64,000 nt of DNA from Ruminococcus sp. (GTDB taxonomy: Bacteria; Bacillota; Clostridia; Oscillospirales; Ruminococcaceae). Positions 7,638 through 15,237 of this stretch are shown here, in pieces. A program made the position numbers and the translations under genes. Location: NCBI GenBank assembly GCA_020861185.1, contig JAJBSV010000003.1, positions 1 through 64,000 of the forward strand. The letters are read 5' to 3'. The notes under the pieces were generated by a model. That model was not told the origin of the DNA and made no database searches. It saw only the letters and a list, made by a program, of their open reading frames with translations. Numbering within the stretch: the first letter of the stretch is position 1; each line of letters begins with the position of its first letter.

Positions 7638-9665
7638 ATGAACTTAAAATTCAAAAGAATACTTTCAATGATAATAGCGCTCAGCATGGTCTTCATGCTT
7701 TCTTCATGTGCGGAATCAGTAAGCGACAGCGACAGTGATTCCGACACTTCTGTAACCGACTCAGCGGTCGGCGCGGCTTTCCTCGTTTCCTGCACCCTTT
7801 CGGGAACCGTTACCGAAGTCTCCGGCTATGAGATAACCCTCTCAGTAGCCCTTTCATCCGGCAACTCCGACATGATGGGCATGGGCGGAGACATGCAGAT
7901 GGGCGACATGAACAGCGTGGGCGATATGGGCAAGATGAGCGGCGAAGGTGGAGACGTCCCCTCCGACATGCCCGACGATGTACCCTCTGACGACGGTCAT
8001 GGCGGCGGAAACGGCGACGGCGGCGATGTTCCCGACAAGCCCGACGCAGAAGGCGAGGGCAGAGACAATGGTGAGCCAGAACCCATGTCCTCAACAGGCG
8101 ACTATGAAATAGAACTTCTTGCCGATACATCTGAAGAGCTCACAGAAAGCTCTGACAACACTTTCACAGTAACTCTCATAGTTCCCGATGAATCGGTAAT
8201 CACCGACACCGATGGCAACAGCCTGACTCTTTCCGACATAGAAGCAGGGGACACCCTGACGTTCACCGTTGACGACGGCGGCGAAATCGCTTCAATAGTG
8301 GTCGGCGGCGAATCCTCCGATATGGGCAACCTCTCTAACGGTGGCGGCATGGGCGGCTCATCCTCCGGCGTCGACAGCTACGACGCGATCGTAACCTACA
8401 CAGAGGACGGCATCTATTCGGATATGGATTACACCTCGACAGGTTCCGATGAAAACGCTGTTTTGGTCACTTCCGGCGACGTCACCATCTCCGATAGCAC
8501 TATCTCGAGAATCTCTTCTGACTCCACAGGTGGAGATAATTCGAGCTTCTATGGTGTCGGAGCAAGTGCACTTGTCACGAGCGGCACCTTGAGAATTACC
8601 AACACGACCATCACCTCCGACTCGGCAGGCGGTGCGGGAGTATTTGCCTATGGCGACGGCGTTGCATACGTCAGCGACACCACCATCACCACCGAGCAGG
8701 ACACCTCGGGTGGCATTCATGTTGCCGGCGGCGGAACGCTCTACGCATGGAATCTGACAGTCAGCACCTCCGGCGAATCCTCTGCGGCTATAAGAAGCGA
8801 CCGTGGCAGTGGAACCATGGTAGTTGACGGCGGCACCTATGTCTCAAACGGCACCGGCTCTCCCGCAGTCTACAGCACCGCAGACATCACAGTTGCGAAC
8901 GCTACCCTGACAGCCAATTCCTCCGAAGCCATCTGCATCGAAGGGCTCAACACGATTCGCCTTTTCGACTGCGACCTTTCCGGCAGTATGCTTGACAGCT
9001 CCCAGAACGACTGCACATGGAACGTCATCGTCTATCAGAGCATGTCAGGCGACTCGGAGGTCGGCAACGGCACATTCATGATGATTGGCGGCTCTCTGAC
9101 AGCCAATAACGGTGGCATGTTCTATACCACCAACACCGAGAGCACTTTCCTTATCAGCGGCGTTGACATCACCTACGCCGAAGACTCGGAATTCTTCCTC
9201 AAGTGCACTGGCAACTCCAATCAGCGTGGTTGGGGATCGACCGGCTCGAACGGCGCCGACTGCAGCTTCACAGCTCGCAAGCAGGCAATGGAGGGCGCAG
9301 TTATCTACGACAGCATCAGCAACCTTGACTTCTATATGCTCGACGGCAGTGTCTTGACCGGCTACTTCGTCGACGACGAATCGAATGCAGGCAACGGCGG
9401 CGACGGCGAGTGCAACGTCTACATTGACAGCACTTCTACCTGGATTGTCACGAACTACAGCACCGTTACAAACCTCTACTGCGAAGGCACCATCACAGAT
9501 GCTGACGGCAACACCGTCACCATCTTGAGCTCTGACGGCACCGTCTACGTCACCGGTGACAGCGAATACACCATCACCGTTGAGTCCTACTCGACCGCCG
9601 TCGACACCACCGGCGCCAGCGAGCTCGTCAGCTTCGAAGACTACTCTGTAGAAAATCCCTTCTGA
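7638..9665 (+). CDS. Large beta-helix lipoprotein
   Basis: A 675-residue surface lipoprotein. The signal sequence ends in the lipobox LSSC (Cys24), followed by a Ser/Asp run. Residues about 75-150 are unusually rich in Met, Gly and Asp (DMMGMGGDMQMGDM, then MPDDVPSDD). Residues about 170-225 form a small beta domain (DTDGNSLTLSDIEAGD). From about 245 to 620 short repeats with patterns such as SGDVTISDSTIS and GTLRITNTTIT mark a right-handed parallel beta helix, the fold of pectate lyases and many adhesins. I see no pectate-lyase catalytic signature. Codon use is visibly richer in G+C than in neighbouring genes. Ribosome-binding site AAAGGA. Binding to carbohydrate or metal is a guess. Confidence 0.75.
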   Translation: MNLKFKRILSMIIALSMVFMLSSCAESVSDSDSDSDTSVTDSAVGAAFLVSCTLSGTVTEVSGYEITLSVALSSGNSDMMGMGGDMQMGDMNSVGDMGKMSGEGGDVPSDMPDDVPSDDGHGGGNGDGGDVPDKPDAEGEGRDNGEPEPMSSTGDYEIELLADTSEELTESSDNTFTVTLIVPDESVITDTDGNSLTLSDIEAGDTLTFTVDDGGEIASIVVGGESSDMGNLSNGGGMGGSSSGVDSYDAIVTYTEDGIYSDMDYTSTGSDENAVLVTSGDVTISDSTISRISSDSTGGDNSSFYGVGASALVTSGTLRITNTTITSDSAGGAGVFAYGDGVAYVSDTTITTEQDTSGGIHVAGGGTLYAWNLTVSTSGESSAAIRSDRGSGTMVVDGGTYVSNGTGSPAVYSTADITVANATLTANSSEAICIEGLNTIRLFDCDLSGSMLDSSQNDCTWNVIVYQSMSGDSEVGNGTFMMIGGSLTANNGGMFYTTNTESTFLISGVDITYAEDSEFFLKCTGNSNQRGWGSTGSNGADCSFTARKQAMEGAVIYDSISNLDFYMLDGSVLTGYFVDDESNAGNGGDGECNVYIDSTSTWIVTNYSTVTNLYCEGTITDADGNTVTILSSDGTVYVTGDSEYTITVESYSTAVDTTGASELVSFEDYSVENPF

Positions 9666-9688
9666 TATATAATACCTTCCTAACTTGC

Positions 9689-9715
9689 AAAAGAGCGGCA
9701 CAAAACCGCTCTTTT
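9689..9715 (+). terminator. Terminator after beta-helix lipoprotein gene
   Basis: AAAAGAGCGG and CCGCTCTTTT form a 10-bp stem with a 7-nt loop and a T run, 24 nt after the stop codon. Confidence 0.85.
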
Positions 9716-9727
9716 TGCGTTTTCCAC

Positions 9728-9756
9728 TTTACACACCAGCAAAAATATGCTACAAT
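9728..9756 (+). promoter_or_regulatory. Promoter of the PAS protein gene
   Basis: TTTACA (9728-9733) and TACAAT (9751-9756) are 17 nt apart. The spacer ends in ATATGC, closely matching the promoter at 10206-10234. Confidence 0.65.
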
Positions 9757-9786
9757 AACTTAATAAAAAGCAATGGAGGAATAGCA

Positions 9787-10143
9787 ATGACCGAATTTTT
9801 CAAAGCAGTAGTCGACGTCGACGATGCGCCGATTGTAATCTGTGACGTGAACCACATAATCATTTACATGAACCCGACAGCCATTAAGCGCTATGCAAAG
9901 CGTGGCGGAGCCAACCTCATCGGACAGTCCATCTTCGACTGCCACAACGCCCATTCAAAAGAAATAATCCTGTCGGTTTTCGAGAAGTTCTTAAATGACC
10001 CCAACCTGAACAAAGTATACACCTACACGAAAAACTGGGACAACGAAGACAGCGACGCCTACATAGTCGCCCTCCGAGCCCCCACCGGCACCCTCATCGG
10101 CTACTACGAAAAGCACGAAAGCAGGTTGCATGAGAAAGCATAA
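9787..10143 (+). CDS. Small stand-alone PAS-domain protein
   Basis: A 118-residue protein made of one PAS-like sensor fold. Its segments DDAPIVICDVNHIIIYMNPT, GANLIGQSIFDCHN and TGTLIGYYEKHE are typical PAS positions. No output domain (kinase, cyclase or DNA-binding) is attached, so it probably works by binding a partner or a small ligand in the cytoplasm. The ATG is preceded by GGAGGAATAGCA, an excellent ribosome-binding site; the upstream open frame is spurious. The gene is a single transcription unit between two terminators. The ligand is unknown. Confidence 0.75.
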   Translation: MTEFFKAVVDVDDAPIVICDVNHIIIYMNPTAIKRYAKRGGANLIGQSIFDCHNAHSKEIILSVFEKFLNDPNLNKVYTYTKNWDNEDSDAYIVALRAPTGTLIGYYEKHESRLHEKA

Positions 10144-10159
10144 GAATAATCATAACAAG

Positions 10160-10186
10160 AAAGAGCGGTTCAAACCCGCTCTTTTT
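10160..10186 (+). terminator. Terminator after PAS protein gene
   Basis: AAAGAGCGG and CCGCTCTTT with a T run, 16 nt after the stop. It is nearly the same hairpin as the one at 9689-9715. Confidence 0.85.
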
Positions 10187-10205
10187 GCTTTTTCAGAAAA
10201 AACGC

Positions 10206-10234
10206 TTTACAACTTAAGAAAAGTATGCTACAAT
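10206..10234 (+). promoter_or_regulatory. Promoter of the DUF6591-type lipoprotein gene
   Basis: TTTACA (10206-10211) and TACAAT (10229-10234), 17 nt apart. Transcription would begin near 10241, leaving a leader of about 185 nt. Confidence 0.65.
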
Positions 10235-10239
10235 ATTTC

Positions 10240-10392
10240 TGCCACATAATCTAATATTTTATTCACAAGTGGATACCCTTTTCTTGGTAAAAGGTGTTTT
10301 TCTCTTGCTCTTTTCCGCTTGTGAAACTGAGATTGTGTGGCAACAATGAGGGATTCACTTTTTCGTGCGTCTCTTATTGGGGCGCATTTTTT
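10240..10392 (+). ncRNA. Structured leader with switch-like terminator
   Basis: Between the promoter and the gene at 10427 the RNA can form TGCCACATAATC (10240-10251) paired with GATTGTGTGGCA (10331-10342). Inside it, TTCACAAGTGG (10262-10272) pairs with CCGCTTGTGAA (10315-10325). Downstream, AATGAGGGA (10345-10353) can pair with TCTCTTATT (10370-10378). The terminator TGCGTC (10366-10371) / GGCGCA (10381-10386) plus six Ts uses some of the same bases. Two mutually exclusive hairpins before a gene are the mark of an attenuator or riboswitch. It matches no riboswitch consensus I know. An independent small RNA is the alternative. Confidence 0.45.
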
Positions 10393-10426
10393 ATGCGTAA
10401 TAACAAGTAAAAGGAGTTCATTTATC

Positions 10427-11512
10427 ATGGGAAAAATCAAGAAGGTTCTGCTGGTTTTCATGCTCTGCATGGTGCTATTTGTAATGAGTGGTTGCGGTGG
10501 GGAGTCATACGGTGAATTCACATGGCCCAGTACAGAACTTGGAAGCGTAATGCCACAGCCTGATATGGAGCTTATAGGTGAAGTTGACGGTTACAGCGAT
10601 GATTATCTCTACATAACTGTTGCAAAAGTGTCCACAGACGATTTTGCGGCATATAAGGAGCTGTGTTCCAGTGAAGGATTTATCGTAGGTGCTTATTCGT
10701 CCAGTATAATGTATTCAGCTAAGAACGACATGGGGTATGATTTATCGGTTATTTACAGCGAAAGAGAAAAAACAATGTCAATCTCACTGTATGCAAATGG
10801 AGTATATGGAGAGTTTACATGGTCGGACGGTGATATTGCAAAGTTATTGCCAGTACCTGAGTCGAGCTATGGATATGTGTATCGTGACTCTTCAGATTCG
10901 TATGTAGTTTATGTTGCTCAGACAACTGCTGAGGACTACGATGAATATGTTAGTCTTTGCAAAGATGCAGGCTTCACAGTTGATTACAAAGCCGGTAGTG
11001 ACTACTATAAAGCTTATAATGAAAATGGGTATTACTTGTCTCTGAGACTTGATGATGGCGATGTCATGTATATCAGTATTGATGCTCCTGACGAGCCGGA
11101 AGAAACAGAAGAGCCGGAAGTTACGGAAGTCGAACCTGAGATAACCGAAGACGAGCCGGAAGTAACCGAGCAGGAAGAAGAGCAAGAAGAGGTTACCACA
11201 GCAGAGACCGAGGAAGAACCCGAAGAAGAGAAAGAAGAGACTTCTGATGACGGTATACGCCCCGAAGTCAAAGAAGCTTTAGACAGCTATGAGGAATTTA
11301 TGGATGAGTATATAGAGTTCATGGAGAAGTATGAGGAAGAAGGAAATCCTATTTCTATGCTTACAGACTATCTTGACTATATCTCAAAGTATGCTGAAAC
11401 AATGGAAAAGCTTGATGCTTTGGATGATATAGAAATGACAAACGCCGAGTTAGCTTACTACATAGAGGTTACCTCAAGAGTAAGCCAGAAACTTTTGGAA
11501 TACGCAGATTAA
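10427..11512 (+). CDS. DUF6591-type lipoprotein with repeated domain
   Basis: A 361-residue lipoprotein with lipobox MSGC (Cys23). Two related domains of about 85 residues follow, opening with YGEFTWPSTELGSVMPQP (near residue 28) and YGEFTWSDGDIAKLLPVP (near 127). Each contains a stretch like DFAAYKELCSSEGF or DYDEYVSLCKDAGF. After them comes a Glu/Pro/Thr-rich linker (about 215-285) and a helical C-terminal domain (SYEEFMDEYIEFMEKYEEE). The combination is what I know as DUF6591. The start is the ATG at 10427 after AAAGGAGTTC; the frame is open further upstream but without a site. Function is unknown; the position outside the membrane follows from the lipobox. Confidence 0.75.
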   Translation: MGKIKKVLLVFMLCMVLFVMSGCGGESYGEFTWPSTELGSVMPQPDMELIGEVDGYSDDYLYITVAKVSTDDFAAYKELCSSEGFIVGAYSSSIMYSAKNDMGYDLSVIYSEREKTMSISLYANGVYGEFTWSDGDIAKLLPVPESSYGYVYRDSSDSYVVYVAQTTAEDYDEYVSLCKDAGFTVDYKAGSDYYKAYNENGYYLSLRLDDGDVMYISIDAPDEPEETEEPEVTEVEPEITEDEPEVTEQEEEQEEVTTAETEEEPEEEKEETSDDGIRPEVKEALDSYEEFMDEYIEFMEKYEEEGNPISMLTDYLDYISKYAETMEKLDALDDIEMTNAELAYYIEVTSRVSQKLLEYAD

Positions 11513-11518
11513 ACAAAA

Positions 11519-11550
11519 ACCGAGATGCAACTCGCATCTCGGTATTTTTA
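11519..11550. terminator. Bidirectional terminator
   Basis: ACCGAGATGC and GCATCTCGGT form a 10-bp stem flanked by A-rich and T-rich runs. It separates the convergent DUF6591-type and HAD genes. Confidence 0.85.
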
Positions 11551-12312
11551 TACTAACAGACTTTCAAGATATTCCGCCACCCCATCCTCTTCATTCGTCC
11601 CAATGACAATATCCGCAGCTTCCTTGGTTTCGGGAATTGCATTGCCCATGGCAACGCCGGTGCCGCAGAGTTTGAGCATACCGATGTCGGTGAATTCGTC
11701 GCCGAAGGCGGTGATGTCTTCGAGATTGAAGAGACCGGTTTCGCAGAGCTTTTCTACGCCGTAGGCTTTGGTGACTTCTTTTTTGCCGATTTCGTGCCAG
11801 AAGCCGTCGGAGTATCTGCCACAGTAGTATTCGGGGATAGCGTTAATCATCCGCTGAGCAACCTCGGGGTCGGGGATTTCGGTGCAGATTTTCAGGGCTT
11901 CGACGTTGAAGTCTGAGAAGTCGTCGATGACTATCTCGCCCCAGTCCCAGCCGAGGCGGTCGCCGGTGTAGATGAAGTTCCGGTATTCTCTGCCGTCGGT
12001 GTCGACCATGATGCGGTTGTCGCCGCAGATTTCTTTTATGAGCCCCAGGATTCTTCTTGTTTCCGGGATAGGGAAGGATGCGGTGTGAACTATTTCCCCA
12101 TAAGCTCTTACCTGAGCTCCGCTGTTGGAGATGACCACCTTCGGCTTGAAGGCGTCGATGAATTTTCCGATGCTGTATTCGCCTCTGGCGGTGGCGATTC
12201 CGAGTATGTATCCCTGTTCACGGCAGCGTTCAAGAGTCTTGATGGTTCTTTCCGACAAGGTTTTGTCGTGGTGAAGTAATGTGCCGTCCAAATCAAACAA
12301 TAGTAATTTCAA
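11548..12312 (-). CDS. Cof-type HAD-superfamily phosphatase
   Basis: A 254-residue hydrolase. Motif I DLDGTLL is at residues 7-13 with the nucleophile Asp, motif II is SNSGAQ, and motif IV is GDEFTDIGML followed by GVAMGNAIPETKEAAD. These, with a type-IIB cap between motifs II and III, define the Cof subfamily that removes phosphate from sugar phosphates or similar small molecules. The start is TTG, supported by GGAGG 8 nt upstream and by the protein beginning at MKLLLFDLDG as usual for the family. The substrate is not predictable. Confidence 0.9.
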   Translation of the reverse strand: MKLLLFDLDGTLLHHDKTLSERTIKTLERCREQGYILGIATARGEYSIGKFIDAFKPKVVISNSGAQVRAYGEIVHTASFPIPETRRILGLIKEICGDNRIMVDTDGREYRNFIYTGDRLGWDWGEIVIDDFSDFNVEALKICTEIPDPEVAQRMINAIPEYYCGRYSDGFWHEIGKKEVTKAYGVEKLCETGLFNLEDITAFGDEFTDIGMLKLCGTGVAMGNAIPETKEAADIVIGTNEEDGVAEYLESLLV

Positions 12313-12391
12313 ATTTCGTACCTCCTATTTAGATATCAGGATAGTATAGCACAAAGGCGTTCAAAATGCAAATAAAATTTTCGGAAATTCT

Positions 12392-12420
12392 TGAAAAAGA
12401 GTGCGTTATGCTGTATACTT
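12392..12420 (+). promoter_or_regulatory. Promoter of the GH5-CE2 operon
   Basis: TTGAAA (12392-12397) and TATACT (12415-12420) are 17 nt apart. The leader to the GTG start is about 27 nt. Confidence 0.7.
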
Positions 12421-12453
12421 GATTGTACAGAATACTATGTGGAGGTATTACAG

Positions 12454-13632
12454 GTGATATTCAAAAAAGTAATATGCGTTCTCACGGCGGCGGTTGTGAT
12501 GCTGACTGTGTTTGCGGGTTGTTCAAGTACGAGTGAGACTGAGACAGCCGAAGACATGAGCACGATGGACTTCGTTCTGAGTATGGGCTTGGGCATCAAT
12601 CTCGGTAATACGATGGAGTGCTCCGGTTTTACGAAAGAGACTGTTCGTGAATACGAAACGGCTTGGGGAAGCCCCGAAATAACCGAGAGAATTATCCAAG
12701 GCTATGCCGACCTCGGCTTCGGAGTTATCCGTATCCCTGTTGCATGGTCAAACATGATGGCTGAGGATTATACCATCAATGAGGAGTATCTTGCCAGAGT
12801 TCAGGAGATTGTCGACTGGGTTCTCGATGCCGGAATGAAGTGCATCGTCAATATCCATTGGGACGGCGGCTGGTGGGAAGGCTTCTCGACCGATAAAGAC
12901 GAGTGCATGGCGAAGTACGAGAGCATCTGGACGCAGCTTTCGGAAGCCTTCAAGGACTACTCGCTTGATTTGATGTTCGAATCCCTCAACGAGGAAGGCT
13001 GTTGGGACGATATCTGGAACCGTTATGGTAATACCCCTGAGGGCAAAGCAGAGGCATTTGAACTCTTGGGTGAAATCAATCAGACGTTTGTCGACATAGT
13101 CCGTGCTTCGGGCGGAAATAACGAGCTTCGGCATCTTCTGATAGCCGGCTACGCCACCGACCCAGAGCTTACATGTGATGAGATGTTCGTTCTTCCCGAC
13201 GACCCTTCAAACAGATATGCAATCTCTGTCCACTATTATGCGCCGTCGACCTTCGCCGTAATTGAAGAAGACGCTTCATGGGGCAAGGCGGAGACAACAT
13301 GGGGAACCGATGACGATTATGCTTATCTCGACTCAATAATGGACATGCTTTATGATACTTATGTCGCCAACGGGATCCCCGTCATAATCGGCGAGTACGG
13401 TTGCACGACTTCAAACAAAATGCCCGACCAGATAAGGAATTATATCACTTCCGTCTGCGAAGCGGCATATACAAGAGGCATGTGCCCGGTTCTCTGGGAT
13501 ACCACCGGCACACACTATGACAGAAGCTCCTGCGAGTTCTACGACATGGAGATTATAGAAGCGTTTGACGAAATAAAGACCCTTGATCGTGCGGTTGAGA
13601 GCACTTATACAGAATCGGAGGAAGCGGCATGA
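12454..13632 (+). CDS. GH5 family endoglucanase, lipoprotein
   Basis: A 392-residue glycoside hydrolase of family 5, likely cutting beta-1,4-glucan or a related backbone outside the cell. Residues 1-23 are a signal sequence with lipobox AGC (Cys23), so the enzyme would be anchored to the membrane. The GH5 features are GINLGNTME near 47, FGVIRIPVAWS near 89, the acid/base Glu180 in ESLNE, HYYAP near 260 and the nucleophile Glu314 in IIGEYG. I chose GTG 12454, which has GGAGG 8 nt upstream; a longer frame starts inside the promoter. Its stop overlaps the next gene's ATG (ATGA), so the CE2 esterase is translationally coupled. Confidence 0.9.
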   Translation: MIFKKVICVLTAAVVMLTVFAGCSSTSETETAEDMSTMDFVLSMGLGINLGNTMECSGFTKETVREYETAWGSPEITERIIQGYADLGFGVIRIPVAWSNMMAEDYTINEEYLARVQEIVDWVLDAGMKCIVNIHWDGGWWEGFSTDKDECMAKYESIWTQLSEAFKDYSLDLMFESLNEEGCWDDIWNRYGNTPEGKAEAFELLGEINQTFVDIVRASGGNNELRHLLIAGYATDPELTCDEMFVLPDDPSNRYAISVHYYAPSTFAVIEEDASWGKAETTWGTDDDYAYLDSIMDMLYDTYVANGIPVIIGEYGCTTSNKMPDQIRNYITSVCEAAYTRGMCPVLWDTTGTHYDRSSCEFYDMEIIEAFDEIKTLDRAVESTYTESEEAA

Positions 13633-14669
13633 AGCATATAAAACCCATAGGCGACAAGTTCAACTATTCCGGTAGAATCGATTTTTCGGAGCCGGACAGT
13701 GCAGTCTTTTGCTGGACGGGAAGCTACCTTAGCTTTTCGTTCAAGGGCACGGAGATTTCGGCAGTAATCGAGAACTTGAAATACTGGTACGGCAGATTCA
13801 TCGGCTTCGTAATCGACGGGGAGGAGAAGTGCATCCCGATTCCCGACGGTGAAGCAGAAGTGCTTCTTGCCTCCGGGCTCGAAAACACCCGTCACGACTG
13901 CGTCCTCTACAAGCGGATGGAAGGACACTATTTCAAGCTCAAGGGCTTTGTTCTCCCCGATGATGGCGAGATTCTGGAGCCGATTCCCAAGCCCAAAAAG
14001 CGCATCGAGTTCTACGGCGATTCGGTAACCGCCGGCTCGGTTGTCGATGCTGTTGATTATGTAGGGCAGTGCGACCCCAAGAATCACGACGGCGTTTATG
14101 ACAACTCGTGGCATAGCTACTCCCTGATGACTGCGCGTCTTCTTCCTGCGGAGGTCTATAACACCGCTCAGGGCGGCATCGCCATCTTTGACGGTACCGG
14201 TTATTTTGAAGACCCGGCACTTGGTCTTGAGTCCTGCTATGACAAGACGAGATATTGTTCGATGCCTCCGAGAACTCCTTGGGACTTCTCGAAGTTCGTC
14301 CCACATGTTATGGTTTACGCCGTAGGTCAGAACGACGACCATCCGCACAACGGCTGTATTCACGACCCCGAATACCGTGAAAAGTGGATGAAGCGCTATA
14401 TCGAAATCATCGAGGACACTCGCTCACACACCAACCATGCAACCGTAGTTTTAGCCCTCACTATCCTTATGCACGACCCGGCTTGGGATGAAGCCCTTGA
14501 AGAAATCAAGAACCGCCTCGGCAGCGAGGAAAACAGGGTATACCACTTCACCTATACCCGTTGCGGTAAAGCCACCCCCGGACACCCCCGAATCCCCGAG
14601 CAGGAAGAAATGGCAAAGGAACTCACAGCGTTCTTAAATTCGCTTCCGGAAGATACATGGGAAGACTGA
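13629..14669 (+). CDS. CE2-like SGNH carbohydrate esterase
   Basis: A 346-residue protein with the two-part plan of carbohydrate esterase family 2, which deacetylates sugars. An N-terminal jelly-roll (about 1-115, with SYLSFSFKGTEI and RFIGFVIDGEE) leads into an SGNH hydrolase with the nucleophile Ser132 in YGDSVTAG, Asn235 in VGQNDD and His319 in TPGHPRIPEQE. CE2 modules are known fused to GH5 in Clostridium thermocellum; here the same pair is split into two genes joined by a 4-nt overlap. Unlike the GH5 lipoprotein, this product has no signal peptide and so may act in the cytoplasm on imported oligosaccharides. Confidence 0.85.
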   Translation: MKHIKPIGDKFNYSGRIDFSEPDSAVFCWTGSYLSFSFKGTEISAVIENLKYWYGRFIGFVIDGEEKCIPIPDGEAEVLLASGLENTRHDCVLYKRMEGHYFKLKGFVLPDDGEILEPIPKPKKRIEFYGDSVTAGSVVDAVDYVGQCDPKNHDGVYDNSWHSYSLMTARLLPAEVYNTAQGGIAIFDGTGYFEDPALGLESCYDKTRYCSMPPRTPWDFSKFVPHVMVYAVGQNDDHPHNGCIHDPEYREKWMKRYIEIIEDTRSHTNHATVVLALTILMHDPAWDEALEEIKNRLGSEENRVYHFTYTRCGKATPGHPRIPEQEEMAKELTAFLNSLPEDTWED

Positions 14670-14683
14670 TTCAAACATAATAA

Positions 14684-14711
14684 AAGCACCGTCACGAGGC
14701 GGTGCTTCTTT
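14684..14711. terminator. Bidirectional terminator
   Basis: AAGCACCG and CGGTGCTT (8 bp) with A and T runs on either side, between the convergent CE2 and GNAT genes. Confidence 0.8.
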
Positions 14712-14715
14712 TGTG

Positions 14716-15234
14716 CTATTTACTTCTGTAAATCATCCCATAAGATCTCGGATTTGTAGGTTCATTCGGATTCAGAAACTGAACAGCATCCTGAAACTCA
14801 ATCTCAAACCCGACTTTCATATGAGCCGCAAGAGAAGCGGTGTTTTTCTTTGAAACGTGGCTTCTGATGATAAAGTTACCGCTCTCTGAGAGCTTATCAA
14901 ATACTGCCTTGAAAAGCTTTTCTGAATAACCCATTCTGCGACTGTCAGGGCGGGTTTCCAAAGCCTCCATGAAGTAGCAACTGTCAAGCTTCGTAAGTCT
15001 GAAAGCGCTTCTCCATATGCCGTCCTTCTCCCAGACGTAGTAAGAATTTTGCTCGTTCTGGAAAAACTCATCAAGAAGAAAGCTCTTGAATCTATTCACA
15101 ACCTGATTAAACCCTTCTCGTTTGTCCTTGCAGTCGGGATAGAAGTACCCGACATTTTCAAGATTACTCCCTTGATAGACTTCCATAAGTCTGTCGGCTT
15201 CATCAGGTGTCATGTTTTCAAAAATCAGAAGCAT
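14716..15234 (-). CDS. GNAT-family acetyltransferase
   Basis: A 172-residue N-acetyltransferase. The acetyl-CoA binding segment is SRRMGYSEKLFKAVFDKL near residue 98, preceded by a strand with SCYFMEALETRPD. HVSKKNTASLAAHMKVGFE near 120-138 is the typical GNAT motif B region. It starts 3 nt after apgM ends and is probably in its operon. The acceptor substrate is unknown. Confidence 0.85.
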   Translation of the reverse strand: MLLIFENMTPDEADRLMEVYQGSNLENVGYFYPDCKDKREGFNQVVNRFKSFLLDEFFQNEQNSYYVWEKDGIWRSAFRLTKLDSCYFMEALETRPDSRRMGYSEKLFKAVFDKLSESGNFIIRSHVSKKNTASLAAHMKVGFEIEFQDAVQFLNPNEPTNPRSYGMIYRSK

Positions 15235-15237
15235 ATC

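Noticed and set aside
9045-9701. A 218-codon minus-strand frame within the beta-helix lipoprotein gene
   Set aside because: Caused by the repeat-like GC-rich coding sequence; the product is Val/Ala/Gly-rich and without motifs.
10240-10392. 6S RNA
   Set aside because: The paired part is only about 105 nt and lacks the central bubble layout of 6S RNA. It lies immediately upstream of a gene, so a leader fits better.
13600-13640. Programmed frameshift joining GH5 to CE2
   Set aside because: The overlap is a plain ATGA. I see no slippery heptamer or following pseudoknot, so termination-reinitiation is the simpler reading.
13605-14363. A 252-codon minus-strand frame over the CE2 gene
   Set aside because: Shadow of the esterase gene; no start signal and no motif.
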